Positions 40,845 through 50,363 of a stretch of DNA of 64,000 nucleotides are shown piece by piece; positions within the stretch are counted from its first letter, which is position 1; every line of letters starts with the position of its first letter. The stretch is from Massilia sp. Root335. Lineage in GTDB: Bacteria > Pseudomonadota > Gammaproteobacteria > Burkholderiales > Burkholderiaceae_D. The notes beneath the pieces are model-generated. The model did not search any database and was not told the origin of the DNA. It saw only the letters and a list, made by a program, of their open reading frames with translations. The stretch lies in contig NZ_LMCY01000026.1 of assembly GCF_001425685.1 (NCBI RefSeq), positions 28,314 through 92,313 of the forward strand. Direction: 5' to 3'. A program made the translations under genes and the position numbers.

Positions 40845-41719
40845 TGTTCTTCTCCAAACCGCGTGAATTTGAGCTGCAGCAGCGTGATCGAAAACATCAG
40901 CAGGAACAGCATGAACGCGATCGCCGATGCGGATCCGATGTTCCACCACTTGAAGCCCTGCTCGTACATGAAATACAGCACGGTCACCGTGCTTTGCATG
41001 GGTCCACCTTCCGTCATGACGTAGGGCTCGGCAAACACTTGAAAGTAGCCGACCGTGGTCAGGATACTCACCATCACAATGGTCGGGCCGAGCATCGGCA
41101 GCGTGATGTAGCGGAACCGCGCCCAATTGCCGGCGCCGTCGAGTTTTGCGGCGGCGTACAGGTCCCCGGAAATGCTTTGCAGGCCGGCGATGAAAATGAT
41201 CATGTTGTAGCCAAAGTTCTTCCAGACGCTGAACACGATAATCGCGAACATCGCCCAGTGCGGATCGCCGAGCCAGTCGACCTTCGGCATCCCGAGTGCG
41301 CCGAGAACATAATCGATGTACCCGTAGCGCGCATGGAACAGGTAACGCCAGATCACCACGACCGCAACGAGCGATGTGACGACGGGCGCGAAGAGCGCCG
41401 TGCGAAAAAAGGATTTGAAGCGTGCGACCTTCGAATGCAGCAGCATGGCGGCGGCCAGCGATGTCGCGATCGACAAAGGCACGCCGACGACCACGAAATA
41501 CAACGTGTTGCCGAGCGCTTTCCAGAACAGCGGCGTCTGCAGCAGGTCGACGTAGTTGCGCAGTCCGACAAAGCGCAGGTTCTTGAGGCTGGCGAGCGCA
41601 TAGAGATCGAAATCCGTCAAGCTGATGGCGAGCGCCGCCAGTGCCGGCAGCAGGAAGAACACCGCAATGGCGATCAAGGCCGGCGCGACGAAGCACCATG
41701 CCGCACGTTCCATTCTCAT
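40841..41719 (-). CDS. Sugar ABC transporter permease (MalF-like, CUT1)
   Basis: This 292-residue inner-membrane permease has six helices: CFVAPALIAIAVFFLLPALA, then FRTALFAPVVTSLVAVVVIW, and others. Its EAA-type loop reads YAAAKLDGAGNWARFRYITL followed by PMLGP. It pairs with the MalG-like protein. The start ATG overlaps the stop of the binding-protein gene in ATGA, and its stop overlaps the next permease, so the three genes are tightly coupled. Confidence 0.92.
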   Translation of the reverse strand: MRMERAAWCFVAPALIAIAVFFLLPALAALAISLTDFDLYALASLKNLRFVGLRNYVDLLQTPLFWKALGNTLYFVVVGVPLSIATSLAAAMLLHSKVARFKSFFRTALFAPVVTSLVAVVVIWRYLFHARYGYIDYVLGALGMPKVDWLGDPHWAMFAIIVFSVWKNFGYNMIIFIAGLQSISGDLYAAAKLDGAGNWARFRYITLPMLGPTIVMVSILTTVGYFQVFAEPYVMTEGGPMQSTVTVLYFMYEQGFKWWNIGSASAIAFMLFLLMFSITLLQLKFTRFGEEQ

Positions 41720-43008
41720 GGCATGTGCCCGTGATCGAGCATCCAGCGCCGCTTTTCCAGGATCCGGTCGACGCGCGCGTCAAGTTCCCGTGCCGCCTCG
41801 TCCACGGTCAGGCCGCCATGCACCATGACTTCGGCCACCAGGCGCATTTCGGTGGCAATGCGCGCCCATTCCGCCACTTTCGGGGGCGACTTCACACGCT
41901 CCAGCTGGTCGCGGAACGCGCGCGCGTAGATGTCGCCCGCGAGCGTCGGATCATCCCAGGCGCTGCGGCGCGGCGGCAGGTCGCCGATGGCATGGAACAG
42001 GCGACGCTGTATATCGACGCGCGAGAGGAATTCCACGAGTTGCCAGGCAATATCCTTGTGCCTGGAGCTGCGGAAGATCGCGAAACTGGCGCCGCCGGCG
42101 ATCGACGCCCCGGGGCCGTTCGGCCCGGGTAACGCGGCCGTCATCCAGCGGTCTTGCAGGTCGGGAGGCAGGCGACGCTTGAATTCGCCGATGTTCCACG
42201 GACCGGAAATATAAAAGGAATAATAGCCGCGGCCGAACTCATTCCACACGTTGGACACCTGGCCGGTGGCCAGCCGCGGCGCCCAATTGCGCTGGAAGGC
42301 CTCGTTGTAGAACTGCAGTGCGCGCCGAAAACCGGCGCTGCGGAAGTTACCCCAACGTCCGTTGGCACGCAGCAGCGGTTCATCCTGTTGAAGCGCGAGT
42401 GCAAGCAATGGCTCGAATTCGTCCGTGGGCAACAGCACGGCAAAATTGTCCTGGCCGACCGCCGTTTTGACGGCGGCCATGGCTCGCTTCCACTCGTCCC
42501 AGTCCCTGGGCGGCGCGGCGTACCCCGCCGCGGCCAGGATGTCCTTGCGGTAGAAGATCAGCCGCGTATCGACATACCACGGGATACCATACAACCGGTT
42601 GTCCACGCGATTCGAGTCCCATATCCCGGGAAAATAATCTTCCTTTGAAATGGCGCTCGATGCGGCAGCCCGGTCGTCGAGCGATTCCAGCGCGCCGAGG
42701 GCGACGAATTCCGGTATCCAGGTATTGCCCAGCTGGCAAATATCGGGACTGGCGTCGCCAGCGAAAGCCGTCATCAGCTTTTCATGTGCCGATGCCCACG
42801 GCAGTTGCTGGATGTCGATCCGTATGCCTTGATGGGTGCGCTCGAATTCGTCGACGAAGTCCTTGATGACCTCGCCCTCGCGGCCCATGGTCCAAAAACG
42901 AATCACCGTCACGTCGGATACGGCCCGGCCCCGGCCCGCCATCAGGCAGGCGGCAAGCACGAGCGACAACACGAGCAGGAACTTCGGCAAGGAGATGGCA
43001 AACCTCAT
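41716..43008 (-). CDS. Extracellular sugar-binding protein of the ABC importer
   Basis: This 430-residue family 1 solute-binding protein starts RFAISLPKFLLVLSLVLAAC, a signal peptide that may be a lipoprotein signal with Cys20. The binding domain opens VTVIRFWTMGREGEVIKDFV and has PDICQLGNTWIPEFVALGAL and YGIPWYVDTRLIFYRKDIL, the usual hinge and sugar-site segments. Its ligand is probably a beta-glucoside oligomer, judged only from the flanking GH3 genes. The frame is open to 43200, but the ATG at 43008 begins the signal peptide. GGAATT-N8-AATTCC near 43089 upstream is a weak possible operator. Confidence 0.88.
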   Translation of the reverse strand: MRFAISLPKFLLVLSLVLAACLMAGRGRAVSDVTVIRFWTMGREGEVIKDFVDEFERTHQGIRIDIQQLPWASAHEKLMTAFAGDASPDICQLGNTWIPEFVALGALESLDDRAAASSAISKEDYFPGIWDSNRVDNRLYGIPWYVDTRLIFYRKDILAAAGYAAPPRDWDEWKRAMAAVKTAVGQDNFAVLLPTDEFEPLLALALQQDEPLLRANGRWGNFRSAGFRRALQFYNEAFQRNWAPRLATGQVSNVWNEFGRGYYSFYISGPWNIGEFKRRLPPDLQDRWMTAALPGPNGPGASIAGGASFAIFRSSRHKDIAWQLVEFLSRVDIQRRLFHAIGDLPPRRSAWDDPTLAGDIYARAFRDQLERVKSPPKVAEWARIATEMRLVAEVMVHGGLTVDEAARELDARVDRILEKRRWMLDHGHMP

Positions 43009-43147
43009 TTCGCTGGATTCGGCCAACCGCCGCACTGTCGCAAACGCCCGGGCAGTGCGGCGCAGGGCTGTTGGGGATTTTACGTCAAGCGGAATTGCTT
43101 GAGTAATTCCTGGCGCCCTGCGGAAACGAAAACAGGTCGGCGTCCTG

Positions 43148-45400
43148 CTAGCGAACGTACTTGAACGTGGATCGCAGCCGAATATCGTCCGACGATGCAC
43201 CGATCATCAGGTCGAATTCGCCGGGCTCGGCATCCCAGCGCAACGCCGCATTGAAGAAGGACAGGCTTTCCTTGTCGATCGTGAATTCCACGGTCCGCGT
43301 TTCGCCCGGCGCCAGCGCCACCTTTTGAAATCCCTTGAGTTCCTTCACCGGCCGCACCACGGAGGCAACGCGATCGTGAAGGTATAGCTGAACGACCTCC
43401 TGGCCCGCCACCTTGCCGGTATTGGTAAGCTGCATGCTGACCTTCAGTTTGTCGTTGCCATGCAGCGTGTCGCGGTCCAGTTTCAGATCGCCGTAACCGA
43501 ACGTCGTATAGCTCAAGCCGAAGCCGAACGGGAAACGCGGCAAATTCACCAGGTCGATATAGCCGGACACCCATTCCGTCGTCGTCGGCGTCGGTGCCGG
43601 CCGGCCGGTATTGAAATGGTTGTAGTAGATCGGGATCTGGCCCACGCTGCGCGGGAAGGTCATCGGCAGCTTTGCGCCCGGGTTCACGTCGCCGAACAAC
43701 ACGTCGGCCACCGCGTTGCCCGCTTCGCTGCCCAGCCACCACGTGTACAGGATTGCGGGTGCGTGGTCGGCCACCCAGTCGAACACGAGCGGGCGGCCGG
43801 CGTTGATCATGACCACCACCGGTTTGCCGGTCGCGAGGATGGCCTTGATCAGATCCTCCTGCACGCCCGGCAGGGTCGGATTGGCCCGGCTCCGGGATTC
43901 GCCGCTCATGTCCCAGCGTTCGCCGACGCCGATCACCACCGCGTCGGCCTCGCCCGCGACCCGGACGGCTTCGGCAAACCCCGAACGGTCTTCGCCGTCG
44001 ATGTCGCTGCCTTTGGCGTAAAGAAGCGTCGTGTCCTTCCCCAGCTTGGCGGCGACGCCATCCCACGTCGACACGGCCTGGTGTGCATAATCGACGCCGG
44101 GCACCGTGACGGACCAGAAGCCGTGGTTCTCCACGCCCTGCTTGACCATCGGACCGATGAGGGCCAGCTTCCTGACCGACTTGGACAAAGGCAGCACGGC
44201 GCCGTCGTTTTTCAGCAGCACGATGCTTTTTGCCGCGATGTCGCGGGCCGCTTTGCGGTGTTCCGGATTATTCAGCGCCGCACGTTCGCGCTCGGGGTCG
44301 CTGAATCTATAAGGATCGTCGAACAGGCCGAGTTCGAACTTCTTGCGCAGGACGCGGCGCACGGCGTCGTCGACGTCGGCCAGCTTGACCTTTTTCTCGC
44401 GCACCAGCTGCACCAGATCGGCCTGGTAGGCACCGCTCTGCATATCCATGTCGACGCCCGCATTCAGCGCGATCCGCGCCGCGTCCTTGTTGTCGGCCGC
44501 GTAGCCGTGGTCGACCATTTCATCGACGGACCTCCAGTCCGACACGACAAAGCCGGTGAAGCCCCACTTCCCCTTCAGGATATCGCGCAGCAGATGGCTG
44601 TTGCCCGTAGCGGGAACGCCATTCAGGTCATTGAACGACGTCATGAACGTCGACGCGCCGGCATCGAGCGCCGCCTTGAACGGCGGCAGATAGGTTTCCC
44701 ACAGCATGCGCTCGCTCATGTCGACGCTGTTGTAGTCGCGCCCGCCGACCGCCGCGCCATACGCCGCGAAATGCTTGACGCACGCCATGACGGCGTCGAC
44801 GTCGCCCAGCTGCCTGCCCTGGAATCCTTTCACGCGCGCGGCGGCGACCCGCGACGCGAGATAGGTGTCTTCGCCGGCACCTTCCATGACGCGCCCCCAG
44901 CGCGGATCGCGCGCGATATCGACCATCGGCGCGAAGGTCCAGTGGATGCCGCCTGCCGCCGCTTCGGTGGCGGCGACGCGGGCGCTGTGCCGGATCGCGT
45001 CGAGATCCCAGCTGGCCACCTCGGCGAGCGGGATCGGAAACGTGGTCTTGTACCCGTGGATCACGTCCATGCCGAACAGCAGCGGTATCTTCAGGCGCGA
45101 TTGCAGCGCGAGTTCCTGGTACTGGCGCGTGCTGTTCGTGCCGACGACGCTGAACACCGAACCGACCCGGCCGCTGCGTATCCCTTCGCGCACATTGGAC
45201 TTGATGGCGACGGGCCCCGTGGCTTTCGACTCCGCCGAGTATTGGGTCAGTTGGCCGACTTTCTCCTCGAGCGTCATTTGTTTCAGCAGTCGTTCCACGC
45301 GCCGGTCGACGTCCTTCGATTCGGCGCCATGCGCCACGTTCACGCCAACCGCAAGCAATAGCGAAAGCACGATGGTTCCTGCCCGCATAGTTTTAATCAT
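43148..45400 (-). CDS. bglX: GH3 periplasmic beta-glucosidase (BglX-like)
   Basis: This 750-residue secreted enzyme has a signal peptide (VLSLLLAVGVNVAHG), a GH3 barrel with the nucleophile Asp288 in GFVVSDW, the substrate motif KHFAAYGAAVGGRDYN, the second GH3 domain (SIVLLKNDGAVLPL, GVGERWDMSGESRS), and a C-terminal fibronectin III-like domain (GQEVVQLYLHDRVASV). The overall plan equals E. coli BglX. It removes terminal beta-D-glucose from oligosaccharides in the periplasm. It lies between the sugar transporter and the ABC genes in the minus-strand locus. Confidence 0.93.
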   Translation of the reverse strand: MIKTMRAGTIVLSLLLAVGVNVAHGAESKDVDRRVERLLKQMTLEEKVGQLTQYSAESKATGPVAIKSNVREGIRSGRVGSVFSVVGTNSTRQYQELALQSRLKIPLLFGMDVIHGYKTTFPIPLAEVASWDLDAIRHSARVAATEAAAGGIHWTFAPMVDIARDPRWGRVMEGAGEDTYLASRVAAARVKGFQGRQLGDVDAVMACVKHFAAYGAAVGGRDYNSVDMSERMLWETYLPPFKAALDAGASTFMTSFNDLNGVPATGNSHLLRDILKGKWGFTGFVVSDWRSVDEMVDHGYAADNKDAARIALNAGVDMDMQSGAYQADLVQLVREKKVKLADVDDAVRRVLRKKFELGLFDDPYRFSDPERERAALNNPEHRKAARDIAAKSIVLLKNDGAVLPLSKSVRKLALIGPMVKQGVENHGFWSVTVPGVDYAHQAVSTWDGVAAKLGKDTTLLYAKGSDIDGEDRSGFAEAVRVAGEADAVVIGVGERWDMSGESRSRANPTLPGVQEDLIKAILATGKPVVVMINAGRPLVFDWVADHAPAILYTWWLGSEAGNAVADVLFGDVNPGAKLPMTFPRSVGQIPIYYNHFNTGRPAPTPTTTEWVSGYIDLVNLPRFPFGFGLSYTTFGYGDLKLDRDTLHGNDKLKVSMQLTNTGKVAGQEVVQLYLHDRVASVVRPVKELKGFQKVALAPGETRTVEFTIDKESLSFFNAALRWDAEPGEFDLMIGASSDDIRLRSTFKYVR

Positions 45401-45430
45401 GAATACTCCGTGTTGATTTTGTATCCGGTT

Positions 45431-46735
45431 TCAGTCCCGGCCTGCCTGGTACATGCCGGCATGTACGATGCCGAAATAGAGGATGAACGTGTAGCACGCG
45501 GCCGGAACCAGGAACGACCCGTGCAGGCCGATGCTATCGGCCGCGACACCCTGTGCGAACGGGACGAGCGCCCCGCCGACGATCGCCATGCACAGTACGC
45601 CCGAGGCATGCCCGGTCAGGTTGCCGAGCCGATGCAGTGCCATGCTGAAGATCGTCGGGAACATGATCGAGTTGAACAAGCCGACGGCAAGGATCGCCCA
45701 CATCGCGACATGTCCGTGGCTGAAGATTGCCGTCAGGATGAACGCGATCGCGCACGCGGCGTTGAACGCCAGCGTCTTCCCGGGACTGATGCGGCGCATG
45801 ACGGCGAATCCGATGAAACGCCCGATCATGGCGCCGCCCCAGTAGTAGCTGACGTAGTGCGCCGCCGCCGCGGGCGTCAGGCCGGCCACTGTGCTCTCGC
45901 CCAGAAAATTGATCAGGAAACTGCCGATGCTGACTTCGCCGCCCACATAAACGAAGATCGCGATCGCGCCGAGCACGAGATTGCGATGGGACAGAAGCGC
46001 GCGCAAGCCGGCCGGCGCCGCATCGTCGTGATGGACGATCCTGGGCAGGCGCGCCGCCGCGAACAGGATCGCCAACAGGAGCAGCGCGCCCGCAAGCGCG
46101 AGATACGGGCCCTGGACCGTGGCGGCCTCCCTGGCCCGATACAGCGCCTGCTGCGCCGCGGGCAGCAGATGGATCCGGCCGGCGTCGAGCGCGCCCGCGC
46201 CCGACAGGATCAGCATGCCGCCGAGCGTCGGCGCGACGGTCGTTCCCAGCGAATTGAATGCCTGGGTCAGCGTCAACCTGCTCGAGGCCGTGCGTGGATC
46301 GCCCAGCGCCGTCACGTAGGGATTCGCGGCGACCTGCAGCGTCGTGATGCCGGCGGCAAGCACGAAGAATGCAAACAGAAACAGCGCATAACCGCGCGTG
46401 GCGGCCGGATAGAACAAGGCACATCCGGCCGCGGCGATCACGAGCCCCGCGACGGCGCCGCTTTGATAGCCGATTTTCCGGATCAGCATGCCGGCCGGCA
46501 GCGACACGATGAAGTACGCGCCGAAGAAGCAGAATTGCACGAGCATCGCTTGCACATAGCTGAGCGTATAGACCGCCCTCAGGTGCGGGATCAGGACATC
46601 GTTCAGCGACGTCAGGAGACCCCACATGAAAAACAGGATGGTGACGATGACCAGCGGTCCCGTGCGCTTGTGCGACGTCCCGGCGACATCGTTCGGAACC
46701 GTTGCGGTGGTGGATGTATTTGACGCAAAACCCAT
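45431..46735 (-). CDS. Sugar MFS transporter (FucP/GluP family)
   Basis: This 434-residue protein has 12 membrane helices. Family marks are [20 protein letters not shown] near the start, [33 protein letters not shown], and [20 protein letters not shown]. FucP/GluP proteins are proton-driven importers of glucose, galactose, fucose or N-acetylglucosamine. With glucokinase 15 bp upstream it probably imports glucose freed by the GH3 enzymes in the periplasm. Confidence 0.92.
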   Translation of the reverse strand: MGFASNTSTTATVPNDVAGTSHKRTGPLVIVTILFFMWGLLTSLNDVLIPHLRAVYTLSYVQAMLVQFCFFGAYFIVSLPAGMLIRKIGYQSGAVAGLVIAAAGCALFYPAATRGYALFLFAFFVLAAGITTLQVAANPYVTALGDPRTASSRLTLTQAFNSLGTTVAPTLGGMLILSGAGALDAGRIHLLPAAQQALYRAREAATVQGPYLALAGALLLLAILFAAARLPRIVHHDDAAPAGLRALLSHRNLVLGAIAIFVYVGGEVSIGSFLINFLGESTVAGLTPAAAAHYVSYYWGGAMIGRFIGFAVMRRISPGKTLAFNAACAIAFILTAIFSHGHVAMWAILAVGLFNSIMFPTIFSMALHRLGNLTGHASGVLCMAIVGGALVPFAQGVAADSIGLHGSFLVPAACYTFILYFGIVHAGMYQAGRD

Positions 46736-46750
46736 ATCGAGCTCCTGTGA

Positions 46751-47725
46751 TTATTGCTGGCCGGCCAAACGCGCGGCGAGCATGGCCGAGATGCCGGGAA
46801 AGGCCGGATACTTCTCGGTGATCAGATAGGTCGGAATCGGCGCCACGAAGGAATGCATGCGCCCCTTGTCCTCGAACCGCGCACGGAACGGCGATCGATC
46901 GAACAACGCACCGAAGCGCGGGACGATGCCGCCGCCGATGTACATGCCTCCGGTAGCGCCGAACGCGAGCGCCACGTTGCCGGCGACCGTGCCGAGGATG
47001 GCGCAAAACCGCATCACCGCCTCGATACACACGGCGCTGTCGCCATCGAGCGCGGCGCGGGTAATGTCGTGTGCCGGAAGGTCGCATCCGGAAAGCACGC
47101 GATGGATCGCCTCCAGTCCCGGGCCGGACAGCAGGCGTTCGCAGGAGACATGCCCGCGCCCGTTCCACAACGCGCGCAGGATGTCGACCTCGACGTCGTC
47201 CGTGGGCGAGAACGTCGCGTGTCCTGCTTCGCTCGGCAACGGGGTCCAGCCCGGGCCAGTCGGGATCAGTCCGGCCACGCCAAGTCCCGTGCCGGGACCG
47301 ATCAGTCCCAGGGGACGCCCGCGCCGGCCCGCACCGCCGCCCACTTGCCTGACCTGCCCGGAATCGAGATGCGGCAGCGCCATCGCCAGCGCCGCGAAGT
47401 CGTTCTCGACGAGCAGCGTTTCCAGTGCCGCGTCCGCGCGCAGGGCCGCGACCGAGAAACTCCAGTTCCTGTTCACCATATTGACCACGTCGCCGTCGAC
47501 CGGGTTGGCGATCGCGATGGCGGCGTGGCGCACGCGTCCATACGTGCCGACGATATCGGCAACCTGTGCCAGGTAGGCCCGGATCGCCGCGTACAAATTC
47601 TCGAAGTCGTCGCAAGGCAGCACCGTGACGGCCTCGATCGACCGCGGTCCGGTCTCGAGCGCGAAGCGTGCGTTGGTCCCGCCGACATCCGCCAGCAGGC
47701 GCGGCCCATCGTCATAGGGTTTCAT
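46751..47725 (-). CDS. glk: Glucokinase (Glk type)
   Basis: This 324-residue kinase has the phosphate loop LLADVGGTNARFAL, the sugar-binding WSFSVAALRA region, the GPGTGLGVAGLIP loop, and EAGHATFSP, matching the Glk (non-ROK) family. It phosphorylates glucose for glycolysis. The ATG at 47725 has AGGAG upstream and overlaps the stop of the upstream GH3 gene in ATGA, so it is coupled with it. The C terminus GISAMLAARLAGQQ is ordinary for the family. Confidence 0.93.
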   Translation of the reverse strand: MKPYDDGPRLLADVGGTNARFALETGPRSIEAVTVLPCDDFENLYAAIRAYLAQVADIVGTYGRVRHAAIAIANPVDGDVVNMVNRNWSFSVAALRADAALETLLVENDFAALAMALPHLDSGQVRQVGGGAGRRGRPLGLIGPGTGLGVAGLIPTGPGWTPLPSEAGHATFSPTDDVEVDILRALWNGRGHVSCERLLSGPGLEAIHRVLSGCDLPAHDITRAALDGDSAVCIEAVMRFCAILGTVAGNVALAFGATGGMYIGGGIVPRFGALFDRSPFRARFEDKGRMHSFVAPIPTYLITEKYPAFPGISAMLAARLAGQQ

Positions 47726-50253
47726 CGGATCTCCTCGCAACGCAGCGCGTCCTTGTCATTGGCGGCGCCGCCGACGATCCGGATATTGGTGAATGCGGCG
47801 GCAAACGGCCCGTCCGTCGCGATCCCGAACAGCGTGTCCACCTTCGTCAGGTCGGCCCCTTGCGCGACGAAGCAGGCCAGCGGAATCTTGACGGTTGCCC
47901 TGGGCAGCGTTGCAAGTCGCTTGAACACGTCCGTCAAGTTCACTTCGCCTGCGCATTTCCCGCCGCAGCCGAGCGCCATCGTGACCTTTCCGGTCGGCGC
48001 CATCTTGACCGAGGTGTCGAACTGGAGCACGCCATCCTTCGTGGCGAAGTCGGGAAGCGCCATGGCCGTCGACGGCCGCGCTTCGATGCGCCCGGCGCCC
48101 GTCCAGGTCACCAGCTTCGCATCCTGCTGCGTGTTGACCTGCACGGTGTCGACCCGGATGGTCGGCAGCACGACGGCCTTGTTCAAGTCGGAGCCCAGCG
48201 CGACGCGCTGCGCACCGCTGACGACGTACAACGGCCAGGTCGCATGGTCGGTCTGGGTGAAGATCGGATAGGCATTGCTCGCGCCGCAGCCGCCGGCCGG
48301 ATAGCGGACGTCGAGCTTGCCGACGGTCTTCGTGCCGCGGTAATTCAGCCCGTATCCGCGCGCGAACAGGGTGTCGTGACCGCTGCGCGCCGCATCGATG
48401 CTTGCCTGGCATGCCGATCCGGGCCAGGTGAACGACAGCGTGCCGTTGAAGTCATGGGCGATCCTGCCTTTCGCGTCGCGGAACAGGACATCGGCCACGC
48501 CCTTGCCTTCGGTACCCGGCAGCCACGCCATGACAAAACTGTCGGACAGGTTCATCAGGTCGTTGACGTACAGCGGGCGGCCGGCGACGAACACCGTGAC
48601 CACGGGTTTGCCCTTGCCCGCGACCGCCTGCAGGACGGCGAGATCGCCGGGGTAGCGGCTCGTGTGGCGCAACGTCCCCGTCGCGCCGATGTCGCCGGCG
48701 CCTTCCGCGTACGGCGTCTCGCCGATGACGGCGATCACGGCGTCGAATCGGGACGCGTCGATACCGGACGCGTCGGCGCTGTAGGTGACGTTGGACCTGC
48801 CGACGGCCTCGACGATGCCGGCCAGGATCGTATCGCCGTTCGGAAAATCGCTGTTCCGGTTGTCGGTTCCCTGCCACGTCAGCGTCCAGCCACCGGTCTG
48901 GTTCGGCAGGCTGTCGGCACTCTTGCCCACCACCAGGACCCGGCTGCCGCGTGCGAGGGGCAATGCCGCGCCATCGTTCTTCAGCAGGACGAGCGATTTG
49001 CGTACGGCTTCGCGCGCCAGCGCCCGTGCCTGCAAGGCATCCTGCTTGCCGGCGTAACGGTTGTCCGACGGCTTCCTGCCGAACAGTCCTGCACGCAGCT
49101 TCACCCGGACGATGCGCGTCACCGCATCGTCGATGCGCGACATCGGGATCTCGCCCTTCCTGACCTGGTCGGCGGTATTGGCGATGAAGGCTTTCCAGTC
49201 GTCCGGCACCATGACCATGTCGATGCCGGCATTGATCGCCTGGGCGCAGCTTGCGTTGCTGCAGCCGGCCACCTGGCCGATGCCGTTCCAGTCGGAGACG
49301 ACGAAGCCGTCGAAGCCCATCCTGGTCTTCAGGACGTCGGTGAGCATGGCCTTCGAACCATGCATCTTGCCGTAGTCCACGCCGGCTGCGACGTCGTCCC
49401 AGCTGTTGTAGGACGCCATGACGGTCTGTGCGCCGGCCGCCAGCGCGCCGTAATAGCCCTGGCCGTGGATGTTGATCATCTGCGCCCGGGTCGATTTGTT
49501 GTCGCCCTGGTCCTTGCCGCCGTCCGTGCCGCCGTCGCCGATGAAATGCTTGGCGGTCGCGACGACGTTGCCGTCCGCGGCAAACGTGCCCTGCAATCCC
49601 TGCACGTAGGCCCGGGCATACGCGTTCACCAGCGTGCCGTCCTCGGAAAAGCTCTCGTAGGTACGGCCCCAGCGAACATCCCGCACGACGGCGAGGGTCG
49701 GCGCAAACACCCAGGCGATGCCGGTCGCACGGGTCGCCTTGGCGACCGCGGCGCCGATCCGGCCGACGAGGCGGCTGTCATGGGCCGCCCCGAGGCCGAT
49801 ATTGTGCGGGAACTGGGTCGCGCCGAAGACATTGCTGTTGCCATGAATCGCATCGATGCCCCAGATGACGGGCACCTTGGCTTTCATGTCGGTGGACACC
49901 GACGCCTCGTAATAGCGATCGGCCAGGGCCAGCCACGCCGCCGCGGTCGCATGCTTGTTCCCGCCCGGCCAGCTGCCGCCGCCATTCAGTATGGAGCCGA
50001 GATAGTAGCGGCGTACATCGTCGGGCGATGCCGTCTTGATCTCGGCCTGCGTCATCTGGCCGATCTTCTGTTCGAGCGTCATGCCCGACACGATGGCCGC
50101 CACCCGGGCTTCGAGTGCCGGGTCGGCAGCGATTGCACTCTTGACGCGCGGCCAATCGGCGAGCTGGACCGTGGACGGGTCCGCAAGCGCGGTGCTCGCG
50201 GAGAAGGAAGTGAGCGCCAAGGTTGAAGCAAGAATGGACTGTCGTATTTTCAT
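47722..50253 (-). CDS. GH3 exo-beta-glucosidase with ExoP-type C-terminal domain
   Basis: This 843-residue secreted enzyme has a signal peptide (residues 1-25, ending TALAD), a GH3 barrel with the nucleophile Asp321 in GFVVSDW, and the KHFIGDGGTDGGKDQGD loop typical of the exo-1,3/1,4-glucosidases related to marine ExoP. A second domain has SLVLLKNDGAALPL and VIAVIGETPYAEGAGD. A ~160-residue galactose-binding-like C-terminal domain contains a CGGKCAGEVNLTDVFKRL stretch. It releases glucose from cellodextrins or laminarin-type glucans. The ATG at 50253 is chosen because the signal peptide starts there. Confidence 0.92.
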   Translation of the reverse strand: MKIRQSILASTLALTSFSASTALADPSTVQLADWPRVKSAIAADPALEARVAAIVSGMTLEQKIGQMTQAEIKTASPDDVRRYYLGSILNGGGSWPGGNKHATAAAWLALADRYYEASVSTDMKAKVPVIWGIDAIHGNSNVFGATQFPHNIGLGAAHDSRLVGRIGAAVAKATRATGIAWVFAPTLAVVRDVRWGRTYESFSEDGTLVNAYARAYVQGLQGTFAADGNVVATAKHFIGDGGTDGGKDQGDNKSTRAQMINIHGQGYYGALAAGAQTVMASYNSWDDVAAGVDYGKMHGSKAMLTDVLKTRMGFDGFVVSDWNGIGQVAGCSNASCAQAINAGIDMVMVPDDWKAFIANTADQVRKGEIPMSRIDDAVTRIVRVKLRAGLFGRKPSDNRYAGKQDALQARALAREAVRKSLVLLKNDGAALPLARGSRVLVVGKSADSLPNQTGGWTLTWQGTDNRNSDFPNGDTILAGIVEAVGRSNVTYSADASGIDASRFDAVIAVIGETPYAEGAGDIGATGTLRHTSRYPGDLAVLQAVAGKGKPVVTVFVAGRPLYVNDLMNLSDSFVMAWLPGTEGKGVADVLFRDAKGRIAHDFNGTLSFTWPGSACQASIDAARSGHDTLFARGYGLNYRGTKTVGKLDVRYPAGGCGASNAYPIFTQTDHATWPLYVVSGAQRVALGSDLNKAVVLPTIRVDTVQVNTQQDAKLVTWTGAGRIEARPSTAMALPDFATKDGVLQFDTSVKMAPTGKVTMALGCGGKCAGEVNLTDVFKRLATLPRATVKIPLACFVAQGADLTKVDTLFGIATDGPFAAAFTNIRIVGGAANDKDALRCEEIR

Positions 50254-50363
50254 GGTTAAGGTAAAAGGGTTCGGCGCCGCGTCATCCGTGGATGGCGCAC
50301 AAACAAGCGCGTGCAATGGCGAGACGGGACACGAGCGGCGGATGAAAGACCGGGGGCCGGCGC

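Noticed and set aside
43089..43108. GGAATT-N8-AATTCC as an operator of the ABC importer
   Set aside because: Its spacing does not match the LacI-type sites in the locus and no promoter elements stand beside it; mentioned only as a weak possibility.
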